Shown: piece after piece, positions 17,433 through 25,726 of the stretch | How the letters are laid out: each line of letters starts with the position of its first letter | Position numbering within the stretch: position 1 is the stretch's first letter | Source: Bipolaris cookei | Lineage: Eukaryota; Ascomycota; Dothideomycetes; Pleosporales; Pleosporaceae | Direction of reading: 5' to 3' | NCBI GenBank assembly: GCA_002286855.1 | Contig: NRSV01000149.1 | Location: forward strand, 1 to 29,373 | Length of the DNA: 29,373 nucleotides | Made by a program: the position numbers and the translations under genes | The notes under the pieces: model-generated | Database searches by the model: none | The model's input: only the letters and a program-made list of their open reading frames with translations | Told to the model about the DNA's origin: nothing

Positions 17433-19573
17433 ATGCGGCAACCACCCCGAATTGAGCCTATTGACGCTGCGCTTGCAGCTGTTGCTGCTTTAGAACCTGA
17501 AGAAAAACTTGTATACACCTAAATCGCGAAAGAGTTTCGTGTTGATCGAAGAACGCTCACGCGCCGACACCAAGGTAAAACAGCTTCACGCTACGTTGAG
17601 GCTCAAAATCATCAGGCTCCCCACCCACAACAGGAGAAAGCTCTCATAGAATAGATAGATCGACTTACTATACGCGGTACTGCACCTAACCGAGATTTTG
17701 TTCGGAGCTTTGCTTCAGAAATCGCGCAGAAAGAGATTGGTTACCACTGGGTTGATCGCTTTGTTCAACGCTATCCAGATCTTCTCCAGGCAAAGCAGGC
17801 CGCGCCAATGGATCGCAATCGCCACCGAGCTGATTCAGAACAGAAATACCGTCTATATTTTGAGCTCCTGCGCCAAAAAAATCGCCCAATATGAGATCGA
17901 GCCGCGGTATATATATAATATGGATGAGAAGGGCTTCATGATTGGAGTCCAATCGCGCTCAACGAGGATCTTTTCTAAAGTCTTTCTTCAATCTGGATTA
18001 AGAAAGACTGTGATCCAAGATGGCAATCGATAGTGGATTACGCTGATAGTTTGTATTTGTGCTGATGGATCTCATCTAGATCCGAGCATTATCTACTCAA
18101 GCCAATCTGGATCCATCCAAGACTCGTGGTTGCAAGGCTTTGATCCAGAGATCCACTCCGCCCGAATCACCACATCGGCTACTCGTTGGTCGAATAATGA
18201 TATCGGGCTTCAGTGGCTCAAACAGATATTCGATCCTGCCACTAAAGCAAAAGCTCGGTCGTCTTACCGATTGTTGTTCATGGATGGCCATCAACCTCAC
18301 CTCACAATGGAGTTTATTGACTATTGCGATCAGAATAAGATCTTAATTGGAATATACCCACCTCATGCGACTCATACGTTGCAGCCGCTCGACGTTGGGC
18401 TGTTTAAGACGCTATCCACTGCCTATTCGAACGAGCTATCGAGCTTCATGGATAGGTGCCAAGGGCTGCTACCTATCACCAAGTCCCATTTCTTCCCACT
18501 ATTCTGGAACGCCTGGCAGGTATCATTCAAGGAATTGACGATTCTCCGAGCCTTTGAAGCTACCGGTATATCGCCGTTCAATCCAGAAGTAATACTCCAG
18601 AAGTTTAAACCAGCGGCTTGCCACAGCGATAGTGATTTGTCCGCGCTAAGCGCTTCAGATTGGAGAAAGATTCGAGAGCTAGTTAATCGCGCGGTTGATA
18701 AAAAAGAGAGTAGAAAGATCTCCCAGCTTAACAGAACTATCATAAAGCTATCCACCCAATCAAAGCTTGACCAGCAAGAGATTCAAAAGTTACGAGAAGC
18801 TCTAATTGGTGAGCATCAGCGGAAGTAGCGCTTACAGCCTAGTGCGCTCGAGCTGCCCGAAGATTATCATGGTGGAGCTGATTTCTGGTCGCCGCGGAAG
18901 GTGCGAGAAGCTCGCAGCCTCTANNNNNNNNNNNNNNNNNNNNNNNNNNNNNNNNNNNNNNNNNNNNNNNNNNNNNNNNNNNNNNNNNNNNNNNNNNNNN
19001 NNNNNNNNNNNNNNNNNNNNNNNNNNNNNNNNNNNNNNNNNNNNNNNNNNNNNNNNNNNNNNNNNNNNNNNNNNNNNNNNNNNNNNNNNNNNNNNNNNNN
19101 NNNNNNNNNNNNNNNNNNNNNNNNNNNNNNNNNNNNNNNNNNNNNNNNNNNNNNNNNNNNNNNNNNNNNNNNNNNGAGCAGAAACAGCGTGATCGTGAGG
19201 TACTACAACATCAAAAAGCTATTAAAATTAAAGCTCGAGAGGAGGCGAAGCTGCTTAAAGCTCAAGAGCTTAATACACGGCGTCGCGCGCGAGCTGAGGC
19301 GAGATTACTGCGGGCGAAGCAGAAAGCTGATGAAGCTACTGAACGAGCTGCTCGCCAAGCTGCCCGTAGAGCTGCAAAACGACTAAAAGAAGCTATTAAA
19401 ACTTCCCAAAAGAGTAAGAAAAGAAGCTTTAAAGCTCGTACAAAACCAGGATCAAAAAAATAATTAGTAGTAGTTGTGATAGTGGTAAGCAGCCACCTGA
19501 TAGCTCAGCAGTTCGATCAACACCGCGATCGCAGCGTGGCCGCGATATCAAGTTACCAGCCAAGTATCGATAG
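17433..19573 (+). pseudogene. Family D pogo-like DDE transposase with basic C-terminal tail
   Basis: From ATG 17433: MRQPPRIEPIDAALAAVAAL, an HTH (EFRVDRRTLTRRHQGK), a second HTH (GYHWVDRFVQRYPDLLQ), and a DDE core with all three acidic residues: YIYNMDEKGF, LLFMDGHQPHL, THTLQPLDVGLF. A conserved PEDYHGGADFWSPRKVREAR block precedes the gap. After it (from 19176) a Lys/Arg/Ala/Gln-rich helix continues to SKK, then an RGRDIKLPAKYR terminus at 19573 in another frame. Lesions: TAA near 17521, TAG near 17651, a one-base expansion of the A run at 17875-17881, TAG at 18031, and TAG at 18826. The longest clean frame is 18130-18828, holding the second and third catalytic Asp. No CCHC knuckle. Few lesions separate this from an intact gene, so decay is recent. 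Confidence 0.8.
18924..19175. other. Assembly gap (252 N)
   Basis: Unknown bases. The flanking coding frames suggest it hides part of the Lys/Arg/Ala-rich transposase tail, probably repetitive DNA that the assembler could not join. Confidence 0.95.
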
Positions 19574-19760
19574 ATAGATGATTGCAATATTATTCTAGTT
19601 TCTCAACACTAAGAAATCTCATATTAACAGCTATCTATTGCCGCTCTACAGCCTCGGTTTTGTGGAAGTTTTGATGGGTCGGAGCGGGCATTGAGCCGTC
19701 CCGGGCATTGGCCCGTCCGGCATGGTAGCTATCATAGCAAAATACCTATAACGTGCAGGA

Positions 19761-20194
19761 GGCTGCTGAGATTTGTCCCCAAGATGAGCTTTGTCCCCAG
19801 CGCTAGTTAGATTTTCACTAGTGCCAAATATATTACAGTATTCTATTCTTCTGGGTATAGATACGTGTTTTAATAGCTGAGTTATGAGGCCGACTCCATT
19901 TAAGGATGAAGCCGTAGCCATGTTGCATGCCGTGCGCTTTAAGCGCGCTATATGCTTCTCCATAGGAACCGTAGAGCTGGTCTAGAGGGGGTGCAATGTC
20001 GCCCATGTTATTCAAGAACAAGAAATAAGCTAGATGGATACGTCTTTTTGATTGTGTTTACCTGCAGTAGACATCTAGTGGTGTTGCGGAAATGACGGAT
20101 TCGAAGATTACGCGCTAAGCTAAGTTGGTAAGAAAGTTTACACTAGCACTAGCGTTGGGGACAAATCTCATCTTGGGGACAAATCTCAGCAGCC
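19761..20194 (-). mobile_element. Small nonautonomous element (MITE-like, probably Mutator-derived), 434 bp
   Basis: Inverted ends GGCTGCTGAGATTTGTCCCC match over about 47 bp with two mismatches. Each contains two boxes at 18-bp spacing with the core TTTGTCCCC (19768-19803; 20152-20187). A short minus-strand frame inside resembles the N-terminus of fungal MULE transposases. A TA follows the right end; no duplicate was found on the left, and no 8-11 bp duplication typical of Mutator was seen. Confidence 0.65.
19833..20006 (-). CDS. Truncated MULE-type transposase N-terminus (57 codons)
   Basis: From ATG 20006: MGDIAPPLDQLYGSYGEAYS, then ALKAHGMQHGYGFILKWSRP, stopping after about 57 residues. 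The pattern 'YxSxxEAxxALxAHxxxHGYGF' resembles the FAR1-like N-terminal domain of fungal Mutator-like (Hop-type) transposases; this is recalled family knowledge, not a search result. The catalytic domain is absent, so the element looks like an internally deleted derivative of a larger parent. The start lies about 145 bp from the right terminal repeat. It may not be expressed. Confidence 0.4.
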   Translation of the reverse strand: MGDIAPPLDQLYGSYGEAYSALKAHGMQHGYGFILKWSRPHNSAIKTRIYTQKNRIL

Positions 20195-20204
20195 TATTAA
20201 CATA

Positions 20205-20290
20205 CATCGGCTGTAATCCATGCCGATATATCCTGGCATAGTTCGGATATATTTCATGCCGATATATCCTTGCATAGTCTGCCACATTTT
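20205..20290. repeat. Two 36-bp-spaced repeats with a hairpin core
   Basis: CATGCCGATATATCCTGGCA at 20219 and CATGCCGATATATCCTTGCA at 20255 are direct repeats. The first contains ATGCC and GGCAT as an inverted pair. A diverged relative is at 15194-15213. Confidence 0.6.
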
Positions 20291-21959
20291 CTAATTTGAG
20301 TAGAATAGAATATAATTCTTCAGACTCGTCGCTATCCTCTACATCATCTAGTTCTACTTGGCAGGTGCGAGAGTTGTGTCCAACTTGGCTGCAACGCCCG
20401 CAGCGCCGTTCACTGCGCACCCTCTTCGCAGGCGTTATACCATCGTTACAGCTACCACTCTCTGCCTCAGCGATGTGATCAGCTATCTGGCCAATTGTCT
20501 AAGACCCCTCTACCTGTACGTAGCGCCGCTTACGAGTTTTTCGCTTCGTTGCTTCACTAATCGTAGCTTCGAGACGATCAAGTTTCTCCTGCATCAACAC
20601 ACATGATGAGCGATCTGCTGGGCTCCCTTAACTGCTACATCTGCTCATCAAGAGAAGTTGTAGGAGACCCTTGCTGGATTTGCATACGGTTTCGAATAAG
20701 CGTAGCCTGCGCCTCCATTTCGCGCGCGTTGCGCGTCCTTTTCGGGTCCCAGGTGCTACTCTCTTGCGCTGGTGGAGTTGGCGTACACAGCACGACGTCA
20801 AGCTGTGATAAAACAACGTGATAATCGTGTGGCGTAAGCCCAGCACTTCGAAACCCTCCGTGGATGTTTTCTGGTGTAATAGCCTTGTAATAGGCCTTTT
20901 TGAACGCTGGTAGGAAGGCTTCTTTGCTGATATGCTGGATGCGATTGCGTGCCAAGACCGAGATAGCGTCACCGTACGCGCGCTTCAACGGCGAGAAGCA
21001 GCCAACATCAAGAGGCTGCAAGAGGTGCGACGAGTGGAGACGCATACAGAGGAGAACTACCTTCTTCTCTTCACAGAGATCTTGGAACTCCACCGAGCAG
21101 TGGCTCTCGTGGCCGTCAATAATGAGCAGCCTATGCATCCCCACGGGGCGCGCATGGGGATCGAAGTGATGGAGCCAGTCAAGCGCTAGATTGTTGTTCG
21201 TCCAACCGCTAGGACTAACTTGAATCATACAGTTGCGTGGCAGGTTCTCTGTGAACCAGATGGAGGTTAGAACCTTGCCTGCGAAGATGAGAAAGGCTGG
21301 GATACGCTTCGCTGTTGCGCCGACGCCTTGTATCAGCGTAACCCACTCATGACTGCCTGGCTGGATCTTCTTTGTTCTTCCTGGTTTGTCTGAGCCTGTA
21401 ATAACTGACTGTGATAAAATCTTGCGCATAATAAAGCCAGTTTCATCAAAGTTGTGGATACCTTCGTCTACGATACCATACTTCGCCTTCGTATTCTGAA
21501 CTAGCTCGAACTAGCTCGAACTAGCTCTTAATAAACGCTGGGTCTTCCCAGGCAGCTCGCTGATGATCATATGGACGGCTCCGGCGCGTACGTAACTCAG
21601 GATTGCGCTGGACAAACCTGTCAACCCAGTTCTTACCATTTCCTTTCTGCCACGCTCTTGGAGCAGTCTATTAGCCATATCTCGCACATCGTCTCTTCAC
21701 AGGGTAGTCCTCGCTCGGCCTCAACTTTTACACGCTTAGTAATGGCATCCTCTTCTAGCTTTGTTCGGTGCTTAGTTGGTGGTTCGTAATCGTGTCGAGC
21801 GCGTCCTCCAGCGCCCCGTCCTTGGAGAGTAGTTCGTAGAACGTTATAGGCTGCAGCAGCGCGCTTTTCGCTTCTAATAGATCTAAATTGAATATCTTGG
21901 ATAGCTAAGGATATATCTGCTTCAGTATAGGCTTTGTGCATGTTGCGTTGTTGAGACAT
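20247..21959 (-). pseudogene. Family A pogo/Fot1 transposase, near full length but frameshifted
   Basis: From ATG 21959 (MSQQRNMHKAYTEADISLAI) through a psq HTH (AAAAYNVLRTTLQGR), a decayed CENP-B-type HTH, then HNFDETGFIMRKIL with the first Asp. A 264-codon clean frame (21429-20635) has the second Asp in LLIIDGHESH and the third in LLQPLDVGCF, 35 residues apart. After a break, KLDRLEATISEATKRKTRKR and a CCHC knuckle (CGRCSQVGHNSRTC, about 20370-20411) follow. Lesions: a 10-bp tandem expansion of CTAGCTCGAA at about 21498-21527 with a TAG at the Trp of KSWFELV, and further stops near 20635 and 20505. The tail frame reads on into the 36-bp repeats and the small element, so the natural C-terminus and 3' end were overwritten. 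Confidence 0.8.
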
Positions 21960-22020
21960 CACGCGTTGTCACGAAGGAGGGGTTTAGTGGGAAAGCTGCC
22001 GGTTCGGTGGTGAAACACGT

Positions 22021-22422
22021 TACACCTAATTGTAGGAAAGACATATGCTACCCTGTACATCTTGGTCTATTGGATAGAAAAACATACAAGATCGGCAGTC
22101 GAAATATGTTAAAAGTGTCCTCGTTCGAGTTGTATGGTGCGAAGTAGTGCACTAGATGCATTGATGGGTTGCATCGGCGCTTTCGGCGAGAGTGCGCACC
22201 GATGCACGACTTCGCCGGAGCAGAGTTAGGAACAGGAAACGTCGAAAACCTCACGAGAAATTCTGAAAGGCTTAAGACCACGGGCCAGGTCTTGTTCTGG
22301 TGATCACCGACGAATGGGTACGCAACCAACCTGTGGGGCGATAAGTTTGAACCCTGAAGTTCCACAAAAGTATCCACAGACCAGAGCTCCAACGGTTGAA
22401 ATGGGGTTGTTTCTGAGGGGCA
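22021..22422. other. Upstream intergenic region of the permease
   Basis: Apparently host DNA between the family A element end and the GATA cluster. No gene is recognised. Short inverted matches occur near 22165-22220 (GATGGGTTGCATCGG, GCACCGATGC). Confidence 0.4.
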
Positions 22423-22458
22423 AGATAAGACCTCGCATGATAACCTGATAACTGATAA
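22423..22458 (+). promoter_or_regulatory. Cluster of four GATA-factor sites upstream of the permease
   Basis: AGATAA (22423), TGATAA (22438), TGATAA (22446) and TGATAA (22453) fit the HGATAR site bound by fungal nitrogen GATA activators (AreA/NIT2 type). They lie about 120-160 bp before the permease ATG at 22580. Nitrogen control is inferred from the sites and from the type of gene. Confidence 0.6.
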
Positions 22459-22579
22459 CAGCGTTTAAGAGCGGTCAGTCATGGTAACAAAGTCGCCTCA
22501 GATTCTTTACTTAATGCTGCGCAAATTCTCTTCGCTAGTCAAAGCCTTTTGAAAAGCACAGTGATATCGTAGAGACACA

Positions 22580-24437
22580 ATGGTAGAATCGGAGAAGCAG
22601 GATGTGATCGCGACCACCACGTTACAAAAAGGCGATGAACATTCAATGACTGCCGACGAGAAGCGACTGGCCGAGATGGGTAAGGCCACTTGACAAGTGA
22701 ACGTTAAAACAAGCCATTGAGAAACTATAGGTCACGTCCAGGAATTAGAACGACATTTCTCAAAACTATCGTTAATAGGTCTCGCCTCCACGACGACCAT
22801 ATCATGGACAGGACTTGGTTTGGGCATTGTAACCGAAATCAATGCTGGAGGGCCTGGTGCAATCATCTACGGATTCATTCTAGTCACAATCTTGCAATGC
22901 TTTCTTGGTGCTTCGCTCGCAGAGTTTGTCTCAAGCTATCCCACTGAGGGAGGAAGTAAGTTGCACGGTGAATACTATTGAGATTTTTGCTCAACGCTGG
23001 CATGATTCCGACTCATATCATCTTTGCACATAATCTGACAAAATTCCTAGTGTACCACTGGATCGCCGCAATTGCGCCTCGAAATCAGGCTCTTTTTATC
23101 AGTTTTCTTACCGGCTGGTTCACAGTCTGTGGCTGTAGGTTGTCCTCGCATATCAACTACTCTACATGTGCCTGATTTATTCCGTCCTAGGGATCTTCAC
23201 CACAGCATCCACCAACTTGATCTATGCTCAAACACTAGGCGCTCTGATAGCCCTCTACCACCCCGCGATGACAGTAAAGACATGGGAAATATTCGTCATC
23301 TACCAAGGGTTGAACTTGATAACCGCTTCAGTTGTACTTTTCGGTAACAAGGTCATTCCGAGCCTGAACAAATTCTCCCTGTTCTATCTACAAATCGGAT
23401 GGCTTGTTATCCTTGTCTCTGTTGTAGCATGTGCGCCAGCATACCAGAGCCCCGAGTTTGTCTTCCGCACCTGGATAAACAACACGGGCTGGGAAAACAA
23501 CGTTATTGCTTTTGCTGTCGGCTTGGTCAACCCTTTGTACAGTCTTGGTGGACTTGATGGCGGTGAGTAATTATGTGCATGTTTATTAAGATTCCGAATT
23601 GACATGATTTAGTAACGCACATTACTGAAGAAATGCCGAATGTAAGTCTGCACATGACAACTTTTCATTCACTTGAGTAAGCGAGACTGAACATATCCCT
23701 AGCCCTCGCGTAACGCGCCATTGGCCATTGCGATAACGCTCATCATTGCATTTTGTACTGGCATTAGCTACTTGATTGCGTTGATGTTCAGCGTCCAAGA
23801 CTACAGTGCACTCGCGACCACAAACACTGGTCTCCCTTTAGCAGAGCTCTTCCGTCAAGCGACACAATCAGCGGGCGGTGCATTCGGCCTTACATTCATA
23901 CTCTTTATCGCACTGGGCCCATGTGTCATATCCTCTCAACTTTCCACTTCCAGAGTCCTATGGGCTTTTGCCCGAGATGGAGCTATTCCTTGTTCAGCGA
24001 CCTGGGCACGCGTTAGCTCACGCTTTGGCATACCATTCAATTCGCAGCTCCTGGTGGCAGCCGCAAATGCAGCTCTGGGATGTCTTTACCTCGGCAGTTC
24101 GACCGCTTTTAACGCCATGCTCGGATCTGCGGTCACTGTTAACAACATCGCCTATTACATCCCCATATTAACAAACCTGCTGACTGGTAGGAAAAATATG
24201 TACAAGGGTGTCTTTCACATGGGGAGGTTCGGTTTTGTGGTTAACATTGTAACTATCTGCTGGCTTACGTTTGCTATCATTTTCTTTAGCTTTCCTTATT
24301 CCATGCCTGTTCAGGTCGCGAGCATGAACTACACTTGTGTTGTAGTTGGCTCCCTGCCCATTTTGATAATCACCTGGTGGTTTTGGATTCAACGGACCTA
24401 TAAAGAGAAGATGTCGCGAACCAATAGATGGGAATGA
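22580..24437 (+). pseudogene. GABA/choline-type amino acid permease (APC superfamily), five exons, one frameshift
   Basis: A plasma-membrane amino acid/amine permease of the fungal UGA4/HNM1 type. Exons: 22580-22679, 22731-22955, 23051-23562, 23613-23641, 23703-24437; introns of 51, 95, 50 and 61 nt, all GT-AG (GTAAGG, GTAAGT, GTGAGT, GTAAGT), intron 2 with a CTGAC branch site. Diagnostic blocks: SWTGLGLGIVTEINAGGPGA, GASLAEFVSSYPTEGG-MYHW, GLDGVTHITEEMPNPSRNAP (across exons 3-5), and hydrophobic helices to the C-terminus at NRWE. Exon lengths sum to 1,601 nt, one short of a multiple of three. The break is at 23134-23138, where GGCTG-TAG-GTT stands at the expected Gly-Trp-Gln-Val (about 533 residues if intact). 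A sequencing error at this point would make it a functional gene. GATA sites precede it; transposons flank both sides. Confidence 0.85.
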
Positions 24438-24734
24438 TTCAGTATTGTCAATAAACTGACCAGCTCAAACTGGAGGCTTTTGAAGGTCAGTTCAATTCAA
24501 TAGGTAGGCTTTGTCGGTTGGTTTGAGTCGGTTTGAGTTTGATAAGGTTTGAAAGCTTAACTTAAAAAAGTTAGCGGGTTGCCTATTATTATTATTGTTA
24601 GAATTGATCCTTTGTCATACTATGCTATGTAATGGATGGTTCTGTTGGGGCTAAAAGTGGTTGTTGAGTGTGTAGATTGCTAACTATGTATAGCTCGACT
24701 GATATAGGGCGGCGCCGAGTCATGTGACCTAGCG
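24438..24734. other. Downstream flank of the permease
   Basis: No gene is recognised. GGTTTGAG-type repeats lie at 24518-24552 and an (ATT)n microsatellite at 24584-24597, possibly another LINE tail in minus orientation. Confidence 0.4.
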
Positions 24735-25689
24735 TTATTATTATTATTATTCCACTATAGTCCTGTATCAGCCGTTGGCTATGTAGGACTTTGGCCAGAG
24801 GCCGTTCTATCTAACTAGTTACAATTTAGTACCTTGTGCTGTATTGCGTGACTATGGTGCTTCGGCCTTTATCTAGCTAAGCTATTGCTAGCCTTCTAGA
24901 TGCCCGGTGCTAAAGAGCAGGTTGGTAACAGGGAGAGATGTAGGGCAGCTGGGCTGCCTTCCAGCGAGCTCTCTTAGGGGAAAGGAAATGGTACTAATAA
25001 AAGCAAAGTTATTTTTCTTTTCGTCTAGCATTCTTGGCCTAGATGCCACTTTCTTGTTCCTATCTTCGTGCTAGTAATAAAAGCTAAAGTAGCTTCTATG
25101 CCGCTCGTGGTATGGAGTAAGAGTGGAAGTTTGAGTATTTTTTGGCCTAGAGTCTTTTTAAGCTGGTTTCTTTCTGCGCTGTAGAAGCCGCAGTATAGAA
25201 GTAGATGCTCTGCTGTTTGCAGTCTCCCACAGTTGCAAAGATCTGTTTCTCTTCTATTTACTCCCTTTAGGTAGGAGTTGAGGTATCCGTGTCCTATCTT
25301 AAGAGAATAGAAAGAGCTTGAAATATCTCTTTTCGTGCCTCTTGGAATTGCTAGTTGGTCTTGGAGTTTTAGATCAAAGATAACTCCGTAGCTAGTCTTC
25401 TTTTCTCTTGCTGTTTCCCTATACTCTCCACTCTTCTGCTTAGCTAGCTCTTTGAAGGAGTTTGATCTTGGTGCCTAGGAAGGCTAGGCTCGTTTGTGAT
25501 TTTTTTGGTGTTTGGTTTGTAGTTTCCGTTGCTAAGAAATCTGCTTTTTCGTTTCCTTCGATATCTGTATGGCCTGGAGCCCATTTCAAGAAGATCTTTG
25601 CTTTTCTGTTCAGGATGGCTTTGGCTGCTTTTTGGCACCGAATTACCCACTGCTGGCCAGGCTTATCTGATAGACTCTGGAGCCTGTAA
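24735..25689 (-). mobile_element. I-like LINE copy, 5'-truncated, minus strand, (TAA)n tail
   Basis: The 3' end is a (TTA)n run at 24735-24750, i.e. (TAA)n on the sense strand, as in I-clade LINEs. The body is nearly identical to 28008-28957 in the opposite orientation. It ends on the 5' side within the RNase H region at about 25687. Confidence 0.75.
25025..25687 (-). pseudogene. LINE RNase H and C-terminal domain
   Basis: The minus strand encodes the end of RNase H (KWAPGHTDIEGNEKADFLAT), then after a frameshift the C-terminal region: KELAKQKSGEYRETAREKK, ISSSFYSLKIGHGYLNSYL, a CNCG-x7-EHLLLYC zinc-binding cluster, and an end at KIGTRKWHLGQEC. The RNase H stretch lacks its first half because of 5' truncation. 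The same frameshift occurs in the plus-strand copy. No RT domain, so nonfunctional. Confidence 0.75.
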
Positions 25690-25726
25690 AAACAACCATA
25701 TATTGGGATAGCCTAGAAAGTCAATA

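Larger units (their letters stand above)
17352..19725 (+). mobile_element. Pogo-like element, family D, about 2.4 kb including a gap
   Basis: TA at 17350-17351 and 19726-19727 flank inverted repeats of about 47 bp (CC-TGCCGGACGGGCCAATG...) with one early mismatch. Each end carries two 17-bp boxes: 17359-17375 and 17376-17392 on the left, 19685-19701 and 19702-19718 on the right. A 252-nt run of N lies in the coding region. Confidence 0.85.
20195..22020 (-). mobile_element. Family A pogo/Fot1 element lacking its 3' terminal repeat
   Basis: The 5' end reads ...CCGGTTCGGTGGTGAAACACGT at 22020 followed by TA, matching the ends at 496 and 4430. The opposite end is replaced by the small element and 36-bp repeats. 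Confidence 0.7.

Noticed and set aside
17875..17881. A7 run as a programmed -1 frameshift site in the family D transposase (also 7633-7639 in family B)
   Set aside because: The downstream frame is +1, not -1, relative to the upstream frame, and other stop codons occur nearby. Simple homopolymer expansion explains it better.
18806..19386. Open frames spanning the N gap
   Set aside because: They are open only because unknown bases cannot supply stops. The supported frame after the gap starts at 19176 and encodes the basic transposase tail.
25444..25650. 68-codon frame repeated at 28046-28252 as a duplicated small gene
   Set aside because: It is an out-of-frame shadow of the LINE RNase H region in both inverted copies.
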